From contig NZ_JAHQRJ010000001.1 of NCBI RefSeq assembly GCF_019052805.1, positions 2,108,001 to 2,172,000 of the forward strand: 64,000 nucleotides of DNA, read 5' to 3'. Position 1 is the first letter of the stretch. Every line of letters begins with the position of its first letter. The notes beneath the pieces were generated by a model. That model did not search any database. It was not told where the DNA came from and worked only from the letters and a program-made list of their open reading frames with translations. Below, one piece after another: positions 45,301-54,532 of this stretch. The stretch comes from Noviherbaspirillum sp. L7-7A (GTDB lineage: Bacteria; Pseudomonadota; Gammaproteobacteria; Burkholderiales; Burkholderiaceae_D). The translations under genes and the position numbers were made by a program.

Positions 45301-45640
45301 GCGCCAGCGGCATGGCCTGCGGCAGAGCCTGTTCCGGCACGCCGCGCTCAAGCAGCAGCGCCCGCACCGCGGCCTCGGGCAGCAGCGCCAGGTCGCGCAG
45401 AAGCAGCATCAGGCGCTCGCGCATTTCCTGTGCCGCCTTGCGGGTAAAGGTAATGGCCAGCAGGCCGGCCGGCTCGGCGCCGGCCAGCAGCAGCCGCAGC
45501 ATGCGCGCAACCAGCAGCCAGGTCTTGCCGCTGCCGGCGCAGGCCTCCACCGCTACCGAGCGCGCCGGGTCGCAGGCGACGGCGACGAAGCGCGCGGCAT
45601 CGACCGCATCGCCATTGATTTCATAGGCACGCGCCGCCAT
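42365..45640 (-). CDS. addA: Double-strand break repair helicase-nuclease AddA
   Basis: A UvrD/RecB-like helicase with a C-terminal nuclease (about 1091 aa), working with AddB to resect double-strand breaks for RecA. Walker A is VEACAGSGKTWLLVARM (about 30), Walker B is ILLDEFQDTNPLQW (about 410) and VGDPKQSIYRFRRAEPR (about 447) is helicase motif III/IV. The nuclease motif is VWILDYKRAF near 1043 (the RecB-family D…DYK pattern). The start is ambiguous between 45646 and 45640; 45640 has the better spacing from AAGGGAG. It abuts the addB stop, so coupling is clear. Confidence 0.9.
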   Translation of the reverse strand: MAARAYEINGDAVDAARFVAVACDPARSVAVEACAGSGKTWLLVARMLRLLLAGAEPAGLLAITFTRKAAQEMRERLMLLLRDLALLPEAAVRALLLERGVPEQALPQAMPLARSLYERVLASPQSLSIDTFHSWFARLLQLAPLSSGVPHGYALADNSGELMTEAYNGLMQSLDEPELAPVRQALLALYEQLGDWTTRRLLDAFVDKRAEWWAANQAGRPLQWLRELCCADQPDARLSVWEDEALQQGIWQIAALLGQGAKRNQERAMLIEEAMSSGPSIPAFEQLLAQFCDDKGAPKGNDHKRGKLLAAIQNDLGEHGVALFEAVLGALSSALWTLQRRSCEALVLAMNGALFTVGAAYLERYQALKAERRVLDFSDLEWQAWRLLNNEEHAAYLQSRLDARYSHILLDEFQDTNPLQWSIVRAWLAAYGGDAAQPSVFIVGDPKQSIYRFRRAEPRVFAAATALLAANGADVLRTNQTRRNGEAIVALLNESLGTNPIYAPQTTLSGRDGMAWRLPLVEAPAAAPATQPESLALRDPLTMPRAEEEDARRLEEGRMVARAIIEGMQAIDSTSWSDVMLLVKKRTNLAAYESALREAGIPFLSDRRGGLLQSLEVADLIALLGFLITPGDNRALAHVLKSPIIGAHDNDLIALAQREEGNWWRRLQALALEGASPALARAAHLLSHWLQIAPRLPVHDLLDRILHEGELVARYAQAAQPLTRGKVLGNIEAFTALALNLDAGRYPSLPRFIDALRVLQNGLDNEAPDEASVDAAVDAVRIMTIHSAKGLEARIVVMLDANHSEPARDDVGILCDWPQDADTPRHFSAFARADERGAARDHLFQEEQGFREQEDWNLLYVAATRAKDLLIVSGVAGRRGAGADGVVGGSWYQRLGAAPLMEPGSGRAAAMLGGQREFSLDLFAPAAMPGMPPAEAPAEFSSAAIDEGVALHGLLERLTECRAWPLALPPADMVARWLGCSAALAGVARKHAETILSQPALQRFFDPAMHREGRNEMDVIVGGRLLRLDRVVLFDDEVWILDYKRAFLDVEREKYAQQLAQYRAALGAVFPALRLRSALITVDGQLWELGA

Positions 45641-48354
45641 CACCATGCTCCCTTGCGGCACAGTCCGCGCACGTCGCAGTACTGGCAAATGGTTTCGACG
45701 CCGTTGGCAGGCAGCGGCGCGCCGCCGGCGATAGCCTGCATGCTGGCCACGATATGGGCCATCAGCGCTTCCTGCGACTCGGCATAGCGCGGCGCCTCGG
45801 CGTCGCCGGCACGGTCGCGGCTGGGCTCCAGCGCCACATAGCTGGCGCTGGCGATCGGCGCATCCGACAGCAGGCCATAGAAGGCCAGCTGGTGGTCCTC
45901 GCCCAGCTTCAGCTTTGCGCGCAGGCTGGCGGCGTCGCGGGTTTTATAGTCAAGCACGGCGCGCTCGCCATCGGCATTGCAGTCGATGCGGTCGACGCGG
46001 CCGTGCAGCGTGATGCTGCCGCCCGGCCAGCTCAGCGTGCGCTCGAAGCGCTGCTCGCCGAACAAGAATTGCCAGCCCTGCGCCTCGCGCTCGCCAGCCC
46101 AGGCCAGGTAGGCCGGCAGCGCCTTCTGCCAGCGCGCGTAGTAGGCGATGGCTGCGCTGTTGCGCGCCAGGACGTCGCCAAACACCTGCTCGGAGCAGGA
46201 CCGCAGCAGGGCCTCGCGCTGCTCGGGCGGCACTGCGCCGGCCGCCACGGCGCTGTGATAGGCATGCAGCACCTGGTGCAGCCAGTCGCCATAGTCGCGC
46301 TTTTCCGGCATGTCGGAAAATTCGTCGAGGCCCGACAGGTTCAGCATGCGGCTGGCGAAGAACTGGTAAGGACAGGCGACGAAGGCGTTGTAGCCACTGG
46401 CCGACAGGCGCTGCGGCAGCAGTTGCGGCGCCGACGGCGTCGGCCGCGCCGGCGGCGCTGCGCGCAGTGTATGCGGCGGGCTTTCCACCAGGTGCTTGCG
46501 CAGCGGTGCGCAGCCGGCGCGCGCCAGGCACAGCTGCAGCCGCTCGATCCAGACGCTCACCGGATTGGGCTCGCCATCATGCTGCGCCTGCCAGGACAGC
46601 ACCACGTCCGGATTGGCATGCAGCAGGCTGGCGAAGTCGCGCATCTGCTGGCGCTGCCGGCTCTCGCGGGTGGGAAGGCCCAGTTCGCGCCGCACGGCGC
46701 TGGCGAAGAACAGGGTTTCATTGTGGGCCGATGGCAGGTGCCGGGCATCGGCGCCCACCATCAGCACCGCATCGAAGCTGCGCAGGCGGGCGCCGGCCAG
46801 GGGCAGCATGAGCACCCGGTCATCCACCGCGGGCGCGAGGAAGTCGGTGGCTTCCATCTGCAGGCCGACCAGCGCGCGCCATTCGCCAAAGGAAAACGCC
46901 GGCGCCACCCGCGACGATTCCGAGGCCAGCTGGTCCAGCATCGCCACCACCTGTGCGCCGGCGGCATCGGCTTCCAGCGCGGCGCGCATGCCGAGGTCGC
47001 GCAGGATGGCGTCGGTGCAGGCAACCCATTCCGCCAGGCTCCTGCGGCCGGAAAAGCGTTGCGCCAGCTGCTGCCACTGCTGCACCAGCGCCAGCCCCTG
47101 CGGCACCGCGCGCAATGCGCCGCGCACGGCTTCCCAGCCGCCTGCGACATTGGCCGCGCGCAGCGCCAGCTCGATGTCCAGCACCAGGCCGGGCTTGTCG
47201 TCCAGGCCGGCCAGCATGAAGGGCGACTTCAGCAGGTCCAGCAGCGCGGCGGTTTCGGCACGGCCGGCCACCACGTCGAACCATGCCGCCAGCGACGCCG
47301 CGGCGCGGGTGGTGGAAAGCTTCCAGCCGGTTTCGTCGGTCACCAGCACATCGGCCCGTTCCAGCAATGCGCGGATGCGGCGCGCCACCACCCTGTCCTG
47401 GGCAATGATGGCGATGTGGCGGCGACCCTCTGCCAGCCAGGCAAGCACGGTGCGCGCGCCGCTGACGGCTTCCTGCTCCATGCTGGCGGCGGCCAGCAGC
47501 GCCGCGCCGGGCAGCGGCTGCGGAGCGGGCGCCTCCCCGCCGGCATCGCCGCCGTCATGCGCACCGGCGCCGGCTTCCACCATCTCGGGCCAGGCGGCGG
47601 CGCAGGCCGGCAGCACCGCGCCGGCGCGCCAGTCGGGCTGCAGGAGCAGCACCGGCTGCCGCTCGGCATAGGCATCGAGGAAGGCAAGCTCGTAGGCGTC
47701 CGGCTCGCAGGAAGCAATCCACACCAGCGGCTCCCTTGCCTGCCCGGCGATCTGCAGCATGCGCGCAAAGCGTTCGGCGCAGGCGTCGTTGCCGTCGAGC
47801 TGCGTCTTCCACAGCGTCCACACCATCTGCCCTTCGTCCGACAGCAGGGTGCGCGCCGACGGCGGCAGCTGCGCCAGCGCCGCATGCCAGAGATTGTCGG
47901 CGGCTTCCGCGCTGTGCCGCACCGAAGGCAGCAGGCTGCGGCTCAATTCGTCGAACAGGGTCAGGAGGGTTTCGGCCAGCGGCAGCAGGTCGGTGTTGCG
48001 GCGCGCGCTGAACAGCTTCTTGAGCCAGGCATGCTGGCGCAACTCGCCATACAGCGCCATCAGGCGCTCGCTGCCGCCACCGGGCGCCGGCCGCAATGGG
48101 TCCGGCGGCAGCAGGTCGACCCATGCCGACAGCGTGCCTATCCTTGGCGGAATGCAGGCGTCGCCAAGTTCCTGCGCCAGTGCCCGCTGCAGCAGCCGCG
48201 CATGGGCAAAGCCGGGCGCGAGCACCCTTAATCCGGACATATCCAGCGGACTGACCCTGTGCTGCAACACTGTTTGCGAATGCGCAATGAGCGCCCGGGC
48301 AACATGCGGCCAGAATGCGGCATCAGCGGGAATCGACAGGGTAGCCAGGGACAT
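45640..48354 (-). CDS. addB: Double-strand break repair nuclease subunit AddB
   Basis: The AddB partner (about 904 aa). The N-terminal helicase-like region lacks an obvious intact Walker A. The C-terminal PD-(D/E)XK nuclease has RAVLDYKTRD near 810, and Cys residues in FVACPYQFFAS and at the end (ICQYCDVRGLC) fit the iron-sulfur cluster that staples the AddB nuclease domain. ATG 48354 (SLATLSIPADAAFW) is the best guess for the start; a longer frame begins at 48390 or farther. The stop overlaps the addA start. Confidence 0.85.
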   Translation of the reverse strand: MSLATLSIPADAAFWPHVARALIAHSQTVLQHRVSPLDMSGLRVLAPGFAHARLLQRALAQELGDACIPPRIGTLSAWVDLLPPDPLRPAPGGGSERLMALYGELRQHAWLKKLFSARRNTDLLPLAETLLTLFDELSRSLLPSVRHSAEAADNLWHAALAQLPPSARTLLSDEGQMVWTLWKTQLDGNDACAERFARMLQIAGQAREPLVWIASCEPDAYELAFLDAYAERQPVLLLQPDWRAGAVLPACAAAWPEMVEAGAGAHDGGDAGGEAPAPQPLPGAALLAAASMEQEAVSGARTVLAWLAEGRRHIAIIAQDRVVARRIRALLERADVLVTDETGWKLSTTRAAASLAAWFDVVAGRAETAALLDLLKSPFMLAGLDDKPGLVLDIELALRAANVAGGWEAVRGALRAVPQGLALVQQWQQLAQRFSGRRSLAEWVACTDAILRDLGMRAALEADAAGAQVVAMLDQLASESSRVAPAFSFGEWRALVGLQMEATDFLAPAVDDRVLMLPLAGARLRSFDAVLMVGADARHLPSAHNETLFFASAVRRELGLPTRESRQRQQMRDFASLLHANPDVVLSWQAQHDGEPNPVSVWIERLQLCLARAGCAPLRKHLVESPPHTLRAAPPARPTPSAPQLLPQRLSASGYNAFVACPYQFFASRMLNLSGLDEFSDMPEKRDYGDWLHQVLHAYHSAVAAGAVPPEQREALLRSCSEQVFGDVLARNSAAIAYYARWQKALPAYLAWAGEREAQGWQFLFGEQRFERTLSWPGGSITLHGRVDRIDCNADGERAVLDYKTRDAASLRAKLKLGEDHQLAFYGLLSDAPIASASYVALEPSRDRAGDAEAPRYAESQEALMAHIVASMQAIAGGAPLPANGVETICQYCDVRGLCRKGAW

Positions 48355-48623
48355 GGGATGGATAGCGGGGGATGGCGGACGGGAAAGCATTTTATGCGAG
48401 CCCCGGGCAAAACCAGTAGCCTTGTCCCACATTTCTTGAAAATCGGTTATGATTCCCCGAAATCCCGCCGCAGCACCTCTTGCCACCCCGCTTTGAACTT
48501 GAATTTGCATACCTCGTCCGCAACTGCTTAAGGCATACCGGCAGCATGCAGCACAGGCCCGGAGCAGACTCGGCATCCATACTGCAGCGTTAACCCCTGA
48601 TATCCCCTCACCTTGAGGAAACC

Positions 48624-48950
48624 ATGAGCGAAAACATTAAACATATCTCTGACTCGTCCTTTGACGCCGACGTGCTCAAATCCGACAAGCCGGTTCTGGT
48701 CGATTTCTGGGCCGAATGGTGCGGCCCCTGCAAGATGATCGCCCCCATCCTGGAAGAAGTCGCCAAGGAATACGACGGCAAGATCCAGATCGCCAAGATG
48801 GACGTCGACGCCAACCAGGCAGTGCCTGCCCAGTTCGGCATCCGCGGCATCCCGACCCTGATCCTGTTCAAGAACGGCGTGGTCGCCGCACAGAAGGTCG
48901 GCGCGCTCGGCAAGGGCCAGCTGACGTCCTTCATCGATAGCAACATCTGA
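48624..48950 (+). CDS. trxA: Thioredoxin
   Basis: A 108-aa thioredoxin with the active site [17 protein letters not shown] (Cys 33/36 by counting) and the cis-Pro loop [12 protein letters not shown] (about 75). It reduces protein disulfides in the cytoplasm. The ribosome-binding site TTGAGGAA lies 6 nt ahead of the ATG. It is divergent from addB and precedes rho by about 100 nt; trxA-rho linkage is common in Proteobacteria. Confidence 0.97.
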   Translation: MSENIKHISDSSFDADVLKSDKPVLVDFWAEWCGPCKMIAPILEEVAKEYDGKIQIAKMDVDANQAVPAQFGIRGIPTLILFKNGVVAAQKVGALGKGQLTSFIDSNI

Positions 48951-48964
48951 GACAAGCACTAGCC

Positions 48965-48992
48965 GCAGCGGCGCCCTCGCGCCGCTGTGTTT
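48965..48992 (+). terminator. Hairpin after trxA
   Basis: CAGCGGCGC pairs with GCGCCGCTG around CCT/C and is followed by TGTTT. A probable terminator or partial terminator between trxA and rho. Confidence 0.55.
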
Positions 48993-49054
48993 AACGACTA
49001 TCCCACGCTGTTCCCTCCCCCACCTTTTACCTTCCCATCCCGGGACACATACAC

Positions 49055-50320
49055 ATGCATTTATCTGAACTCAAGGCGTTGCACGTCTCTGCCCTGCTCG
49101 AAATGGCAATCGGCCTGGACATCGACAATGCCGCCCGCCTGCGCAAGCAGGAGCTGATGTTCGCGATCCTGAAGAAGCGCGCCAAATCCGGCGAACAGAT
49201 TTTCGGCGACGGCGCCCTCGAAGTGCTGCCGGACGGCTTCGGCTTCCTGCGCTCGCCCGACGCCAGCTACATGGCCTCGACCGACGACATCTATATCTCG
49301 CCCTCGCAGATCCGCCGATTCAACCTGCACACCGGCGACTCGATCGAAGGCGAAGTGCGCACGCCCAAGGATGGCGAACGCTACTTTGCGCTGGTCAAGG
49401 TCGACAAGGTCAACGGCGAATCGCCGGAAGCGTCCAAGCACAAGATCCTGTTCGAGAACCTGACGCCGCTGCATCCGAACAAGCCGCTGATGCTCGAGCG
49501 CGAGATGCGCGGCGAGGAAAACACCACCGGCCGCATCATCGACATGATCGCGCCGATCGGCAAGGGCCAGCGCGGCCTGCTGGTGGCCTCGCCCAAGTCG
49601 GGCAAGTCGGTGATGCTGCAGCACATCGCGCATGCGATCACGGCCAACCATCCCGACATCGTGCTGATCGTGCTGCTGATCGACGAACGTCCCGAGGAAG
49701 TGACGGAAATGCAGCGCTCGGTGCGCGGCGAAGTGGTGGCCTCCACCTTCGACGAACCGGCCACGCGCCACGTGCAGGTCGCCGAGATGGTGCTGGAAAA
49801 AGCCAAGCGCCTGGTCGAGATGAAGAAGGACGTAGTAATCCTGCTCGACTCCATCACCCGCCTGGCGCGCGCCTACAACACCGTGATCCCGGCATCGGGC
49901 AAGGTGCTGACCGGCGGCGTGGACGCCAATGCACTGCAGCGCCCGAAGCGTTTCTTCGGCGCGGCCCGCAACATCGAGGAAGGCGGCTCGCTGACCATCA
50001 TCGCCACCGCGCTGATCGAGACCGGCAGCCGCATGGACGACGTGATCTACGAGGAATTCAAGGGCACCGGCAACATGGAAGTGCACCTGGAGCGCCGCCT
50101 GGCCGAGAAGCGCGTCTACCCGGCCATCAACTTGAACAAGTCCGGCACCCGCCGCGAGGAACTGTTGATCAAGCCCGACCAGCTGCAGAAGATCTGGGTG
50201 CTGCGCAAGCTGCTCTACAGCATGGACGAGATCGAGGCGATGGAGTTCATCCTCGACAAGATGAAGGGCACGAAGAACAATGCCGAGTTCTTCGACATGA
50301 TGCGGCGCGGCGGTTCCTGA
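49055..50320 (+). CDS. rho: Transcription termination factor Rho
   Basis: A hexameric RNA helicase (421 aa; E. coli 419) that ends transcription. The N-terminal helix bundle is [17 protein letters not shown], followed by the cold-shock-like RNA-binding domain with [19 protein letters not shown] (about 55). Walker A is [16 protein letters not shown] (about 172) and Walker B is [17 protein letters not shown] (about 262). The Q-loop lies in the [20 protein letters not shown] region (about 285). Standard length, no anomalies. Confidence 0.97.
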   Translation: MHLSELKALHVSALLEMAIGLDIDNAARLRKQELMFAILKKRAKSGEQIFGDGALEVLPDGFGFLRSPDASYMASTDDIYISPSQIRRFNLHTGDSIEGEVRTPKDGERYFALVKVDKVNGESPEASKHKILFENLTPLHPNKPLMLEREMRGEENTTGRIIDMIAPIGKGQRGLLVASPKSGKSVMLQHIAHAITANHPDIVLIVLLIDERPEEVTEMQRSVRGEVVASTFDEPATRHVQVAEMVLEKAKRLVEMKKDVVILLDSITRLARAYNTVIPASGKVLTGGVDANALQRPKRFFGAARNIEEGGSLTIIATALIETGSRMDDVIYEEFKGTGNMEVHLERRLAEKRVYPAINLNKSGTRREELLIKPDQLQKIWVLRKLLYSMDEIEAMEFILDKMKGTKNNAEFFDMMRRGGS

Positions 50321-50331
50321 CGCATCAGAAC

Positions 50332-50360
50332 GAGGGTGCGCTGCGGGTCAGCGCCCTTTG
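50332..50360 (+). terminator. Hairpin after rho
   Basis: AGGG(T)GCGCTG pairs with CAGCGCCCT around a short loop, followed by TTTG. A probable weak terminator for the rho transcript. Confidence 0.45.
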
Positions 50361-50414
50361 TCACGCGCCGGCACACCGAATTGGCGGCCTGCAAGACAGG
50401 CCGCCAATTTAGGG

Positions 50415-50420
50415 TATAAT
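50415..50420 (+). promoter_or_regulatory. -10 box TATAAT upstream of rpmE2
   Basis: A perfect TATAAT in AGGGTATAATCCGG lies 96 nt before the rpmE2 ATG. AATTTA upstream gives no clear -35. Confidence 0.5.
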
Positions 50421-50515
50421 CCGGCCTCCATTTTCCGGCAAGTGATCGACAATCGGGTCAAGAAGCAGGCAGACCGACGAAGTGACGATTGGCTACCCAA
50501 CCTACCGAGGCAAAC

Positions 50516-50782
50516 ATGAAAGCAGGCATTCACCCGAATTATCGCGAAGTCGTGTTCCACGACGTTTCCGCCGACACCAAATTCATCACCCGTTCCACGA
50601 TGTCCAGCCGTGAAACGATCAATCACGAAGGCAAGGACTACCCGCTGATCAAGATCGAGGTATCCTCCGAGTCGCACCCCTTCTTCACCGGCAAGCACAA
50701 GATCGTCGACACCGCTGGCCGCGTCGAGAAATTCCGTCAGAAATTCGGCAAGGTCGGTTCCAAGACCGCAGTGGCAGAGTAA
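50516..50782 (+). CDS. rpmE2: Ribosomal protein L31 type B
   Basis: An 88-aa bL31 protein ([17 protein letters not shown]…). It has no cysteine, so it is the zinc-independent type B form; type A L31 carries a CxxC zinc site. [20 protein letters not shown] is the family signature. ATG 50516 (the first AUG; a TTG nine codons upstream is unlikely) gives the standard length. In other bacteria type B L31 replaces type A under zinc shortage, but whether this genome has a second L31 cannot be seen here. Confidence 0.93.
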   Translation: MKAGIHPNYREVVFHDVSADTKFITRSTMSSRETINHEGKDYPLIKIEVSSESHPFFTGKHKIVDTAGRVEKFRQKFGKVGSKTAVAE

Positions 50783-50800
50783 TCACGCTGCCCAGGCCAC

Positions 50801-50826
50801 AAAGGCAGCTTCGGCTGCCTTTTTTG
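50801..50826 (+). terminator. Intrinsic terminator of rpmE2
   Basis: AAAGGCAGC pairs with GCTGCCTTT around TTCG, followed by a run of T's. It lies 18 nt past the stop. Confidence 0.9.
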
Positions 50827-50854
50827 TTATGACCGCCGAACAGCCCAGGAATCC

Positions 50855-52564
50855 ATGAAGCCTGTCCGCCTACCCGCTTCCGCCACGCTTGCCCTGCCGC
50901 GCTGGGGCGTGATCGCCCTGTGCCTGCTCTACATCCTGCCCGGCCTGATCCGGCGCGATCCGTGGAAGAGCGACGATGCCGCCGGTTTCGGCATCATGTG
51001 GACCATGGCGCGCGGCACTTGGCAGGACTGGCTGTGGCCGCATGTGGCCGGGCTGCCGGCGCCGGGCGAAGGGCCGCTGGCCTTCTGGCTGGGCGCGCTG
51101 TTCATCCGCCTGTTCGGCTGGCTGCTGGGCGATGCGCTGGCAGCCCGTATTTCCACCATCGGTTTTTTCATCATCGGCGCGCTGTCGGTCTGGTATTCCA
51201 CTTACCTGCTGGGCCGGCGTAGCGAGACCCAGCCGCTGCGGCTGGCCTTCGGCGGCCAGCCGGAAGCGCGCGACTACGGCCGCACGCTGGCCGATGGCGC
51301 GCTGCTGATCTATCTCGCCTGCCTTGGCCTGCTGCTGCGCAGCCATGAAACCACCGCCGAAGCGCTGCAGGTCTCCATGATCGGCTTTGCGATCTATTCC
51401 GCGGTGCGGCTGTTCGAGTCGCAGTCGCTGCGCTCGGCCATGGTGCTGGGCGTGACGCTGGGCCTCCTGGTTCTCACCCGCGGCTGGCTGGTGCCGATGG
51501 CGTTCTGGAGCGCGCTGGTGCTGGTGTCGCCAAGGCACGGCGACCGGCTGCTGCAGCGGCTGGCGCTGGTGACGCTGCCGCTGGGCTTTGCCACCGCCAG
51601 CATCTGGCCGCTGCTCAATGCGCTGATGCAGCCGTTCGGCGGCAATCCCACGCCGGCCTGGCTGCAGTGGAATGCGGCGCAGCTGGCGCTGCCATCGCTG
51701 GAGAGCACCGTCTACTTCTTCAAGTACATTCCCTGGTTCGCCTGGCCTGCCTGGCCTTTCGCCGCCTGGGCCGTGTATGCATGGCGCAAGCAGCGCGGCG
51801 CGCTGCACATCACGCTGCCGCTGGGCCTGATCATCGCCTTCATCCTGCTGGTGCTGCTGCATCCGCATGGCGAGGAAAGCTTCCTGCTGCCGCTGCTGCC
51901 GCCGCTGTCCATCCTGGCCGCATTCGGCCTGCCGACCATGAAGCGCGGTGCCATCAATGCGGTCGACTGGTTCGCGATGATGACGCTGTCGACATGCGCC
52001 GCCTTCATCTGGATAGGCTGGATCGCCAAGCAGACCGGCTGGCCGCCACGCCTGGCGCACAATGCGCTGAAGCTGGCGCCCGGCTTCAAGCCCGAATTCA
52101 ATCTGCTGGCCTTCCTGATCGCCGCTGCCGCCACCATTGCCTGGATTCTGGTGATCCGCTGGCGCATCGCGCGCCATCCGTCGGTGCTGTGGCGCGCCGT
52201 GGTGCTGTCGTCCGGCGGCGTGATCCTGTGCTGGCTGCTGCTGATGACGCTGTGGCTGCCATGGCTCAACTATGGCAAGAGCTATGCCGGCGTGGCCAAG
52301 CAGATCGGGGCCAGGCTGCCATCCGCCGATTACTGCGTCGACACCAATGTCGGCGCGGCGCAGCGCGCTTCCTTTGCCTATTTCGGCGGCGTCGAGTTCG
52401 CCCGTTTCGACAAGCACGACTGCGCCTACCTGCTGCTGCAGGACCGCGGCAGCGACCCGCTGATGAAAAAGGACGAGGATGGCCGCCTGGCATTGCTGTG
52501 GGAAGGACGCCGGCCCTCCGACCGCGACGAACGGTTCCGCCTCTACCGGCGCGTGAAACAATGA
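50855..52564 (+). CDS. ArnT/PMT-like membrane glycosyltransferase (569 aa)
   Basis: An integral inner-membrane protein with many hydrophobic helices. It resembles lipid-linked-sugar glycosyltransferases of the GT39/GT83 (dolichyl-phosphate-mannose or ArnT) type: a first-loop acidic motif in RRDPWKSDDAAGFG (about 33-46) is where those enzymes keep catalytic Asp. It probably moves a sugar from a polyprenyl phosphate to lipid A, protein or another envelope acceptor. Its stop overlaps the MATE start (ATGA), so the two are one operon. Confidence 0.75.
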   Translation: MKPVRLPASATLALPRWGVIALCLLYILPGLIRRDPWKSDDAAGFGIMWTMARGTWQDWLWPHVAGLPAPGEGPLAFWLGALFIRLFGWLLGDALAARISTIGFFIIGALSVWYSTYLLGRRSETQPLRLAFGGQPEARDYGRTLADGALLIYLACLGLLLRSHETTAEALQVSMIGFAIYSAVRLFESQSLRSAMVLGVTLGLLVLTRGWLVPMAFWSALVLVSPRHGDRLLQRLALVTLPLGFATASIWPLLNALMQPFGGNPTPAWLQWNAAQLALPSLESTVYFFKYIPWFAWPAWPFAAWAVYAWRKQRGALHITLPLGLIIAFILLVLLHPHGEESFLLPLLPPLSILAAFGLPTMKRGAINAVDWFAMMTLSTCAAFIWIGWIAKQTGWPPRLAHNALKLAPGFKPEFNLLAFLIAAAATIAWILVIRWRIARHPSVLWRAVVLSSGGVILCWLLLMTLWLPWLNYGKSYAGVAKQIGARLPSADYCVDTNVGAAQRASFAYFGGVEFARFDKHDCAYLLLQDRGSDPLMKKDEDGRLALLWEGRRPSDRDERFRLYRRVKQ

Positions 52565-53928
52565 TTGCAGTGCCAGCCGGCCGCACCCGCCGCATCGGCG
52601 CCCTGGCCTGGCCGCTGCTGATCGGGCAACTGGCGGTCATTGCCAACGGCGTGATCGACACCGCGATGACATCGCGCTTTTCCTCCGCCGACCTGGCCGC
52701 GCTGGCGGTGGGCGCATCGATCTATGTCAGCTCCTTCGTCGGCCTGTCCGGCGTGCTGCAGGCGGTGTCTCCCATCATCGGCCAGCTGTATGGCGCCAGA
52801 AAGCATGAGCGCATCGGCTCTGAAATCAGGCAGAGCCTGTGGCTGGCGCTGTTCCTGTGCCTGGTCGGACTGACGCTGCTGCTGTTCCCGCAGCCGCTGC
52901 TGGCCCTGGCCCAGGCAACGCCGGAAGTGGCCGACAAGGTCACCCTGTATCTGCGCATCCTGGCGCTGGCGCTGCCGGCCACGCTGGCCTTCCGCATTTA
53001 CGGTTCGCTCAACACCGCGCTGGCCCGGCCGAGGATGGTGATGGTGATCCAGGTCGGCACCCTGCTGCTGAAGATTCCGCTGAACCTGCTGTTCATCTTC
53101 GGCGGCCTCGGCCTGCCGGCCATGGGCGGGCCGGGCTGCGCGGTCGCCACCGCGATTGCCGCCTGGATCGCGGTACTGGCCGGCCTGGCATTGCTGCGGC
53201 GCGACCGCTTCTACGACCAGTTCAGGCTGTTCGGCGCAGGCTTCGAGTGGCCGCACTGGGCGGCGCAGCGCGCCTTCCTGAAGCTGGGCATACCGATGGG
53301 CCTGTCCTACCTGATCGAAGTGACTGCCTACACCTTCATGGCGCTGTTCATTGCCCGCATCGGCACCAACGCGGTCGCCAGCCATCAGGTCACGGCCAAC
53401 TTCGGCACCGTGCTCTACATGCTGCCACTGTCGATTGCCAATGCCACCGGCACGCTGGTGGCGCAGGCGCTGGGCGCCAGGCAGCTGGACGAGGCCAGGC
53501 GCATCGGCCATGCCGGCATCCGGCTGGCCGCCCTGGCTTCGGTCACCGTGGGCGTGCTGGTGTGGCTGTTCCGCGGCTTCATCATCCGGGCCTACACGCC
53601 GGACGAGGCGGTGATCGCGGCTGCGATGCCGCTGTTCCTGTTCATAGCGTTCTACCAGCTGTTCGACTCGGTGCAGGTGACCACAGCCTTCGTGCTGCGG
53701 GCCTACAAGGTCGCGGTGGTGCCCACCGTGATCTATGCCGTTGCGCTGTGGGGCGTGGGCCTGTGCGGCGGCTACCTGATGGGCCTGGACCCGCTGGGCA
53801 TCGCGCCCGCGGCGGTGCGCGGCGCGGCCGGCTTCTGGCTCGGCAACAGCGCCAGCCTGGGGCTGGTGGCCATTGGCCTTTTGTGGTACCTGCGGGTCAT
53901 AGAACGCCGCGCCAGGAGGGCGGCTTAG
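52561..53928 (+). CDS. MATE-family multidrug exporter
   Basis: A 455-aa antiporter with about 12 transmembrane helices. It begins RTRRIGALAWPLLIGQLAVIAN and has VIDTAMTSRFSSADLAALAVG (split), the MATE signature near helix 1. The two MatE halves lie at about 15-180 and 240-400. Gene overlap with the ArnT-like gene suggests coordinated envelope functions, but the exported substrate is unknown. The ORF extends upstream to 51667 in the same frame, but the family starts at 52561. Confidence 0.88.
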   Translation: MIAVPAGRTRRIGALAWPLLIGQLAVIANGVIDTAMTSRFSSADLAALAVGASIYVSSFVGLSGVLQAVSPIIGQLYGARKHERIGSEIRQSLWLALFLCLVGLTLLLFPQPLLALAQATPEVADKVTLYLRILALALPATLAFRIYGSLNTALARPRMVMVIQVGTLLLKIPLNLLFIFGGLGLPAMGGPGCAVATAIAAWIAVLAGLALLRRDRFYDQFRLFGAGFEWPHWAAQRAFLKLGIPMGLSYLIEVTAYTFMALFIARIGTNAVASHQVTANFGTVLYMLPLSIANATGTLVAQALGARQLDEARRIGHAGIRLAALASVTVGVLVWLFRGFIIRAYTPDEAVIAAAMPLFLFIAFYQLFDSVQVTTAFVLRAYKVAVVPTVIYAVALWGVGLCGGYLMGLDPLGIAPAAVRGAAGFWLGNSASLGLVAIGLLWYLRVIERRARRAA

Positions 53929-53973
53929 CGGCTTAGCGGCTTGACGACCTAGCGGGCCCGGCCGTGTGCAGAC

Positions 53974-54198
53974 TTAGCCGCCGCCGACATCGGCCAGCAG
54001 CCGGTGGGCCAGCGCCTTGGCTTCTTCCAGCGCTTCCTCGGGGGTTTCCGACACGCTGTTGACGGTCTGGGGCGCGCTGTCGGCGCCCGGGCTGCCCATC
54101 CGGGTCAGCAGCACGACGCCCTGGTAGGTGCCATCGGGCAGCCGCTGTATGTCGGCTTCCGCTTTCCAGTCCTGCTTGGTATAGGTCACTGCTGCCAT
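53974..54198 (-). CDS. Small unknown protein A (74 aa)
   Basis: A short protein with the pattern …RLPDGTYQGVVLLTRMG…EEALEEAKALAHRLLADVGGG. It has a beta-hairpin-like core (PDGTYxGxVxL) and an amphipathic acidic helix. The same pattern appears in the next gene (MPDGTYEAQVFVRLSR…ALQAAQARAQRALDEHEF), so the two are diverged paralogues. I do not recognise the family. A GGAACC upstream of ATG 54198 is a weak ribosome-binding site. No membrane or signal segment. Confidence 0.65.
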   Translation of the reverse strand: MAAVTYTKQDWKAEADIQRLPDGTYQGVVLLTRMGSPGADSAPQTVNSVSETPEEALEEAKALAHRLLADVGGG

Positions 54199-54313
54199 GG
54201 TGGTTCCTGTAAGGGGTTGAGTAAGAGGGAAAGCCTGCCTCCGGCAAGCGTTGCTTGCGGCCGCTCAAGGACTGCGGACGGTATATGCGGATGATGATCA
54301 GGCGCGTGCGGGG

Positions 54314-54532
54314 CTAGAATTCATGCTCGTCCAGCGCCCGCTGCGCGCGTGCCTGGGCTGCCTGCAAGGCCGACGGTTCGTCGGGATGGATGCCGGCCGG
54401 AATGAAGGTCTCGGCGCTTTCCGGCTCGCGGCTCAGTCGCACGAATACCTGGGCTTCGTAGGTGCCGTCAGGCATCTGCTTGGTATCGGTGCGGGCGATG
54501 TGGGTGCCGCTTTGCAGGATGTTTCCTGTCAT
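54314..54532 (-). CDS. Small unknown protein B (72 aa), paralogue of A
   Basis: This protein aligns with protein A: HIARTDTKQMPDGTYEAQV, then an Ala/Glu-rich helix. It directly follows the next small gene on the minus strand (its ATG touches the TGA of that frame), so both are probably translated from one message. Function unknown; no conserved catalytic residues are visible. Confidence 0.65.
   Translation of the reverse strand: MTGNILQSGTHIARTDTKQMPDGTYEAQVFVRLSREPESAETFIPAGIHPDEPSALQAAQARAQRALDEHEF

Noticed and set aside
45754-48231. 825-aa frame antisense to addB
   Set aside because: Shadow of AddB; Arg/His/Gln-rich without motifs.
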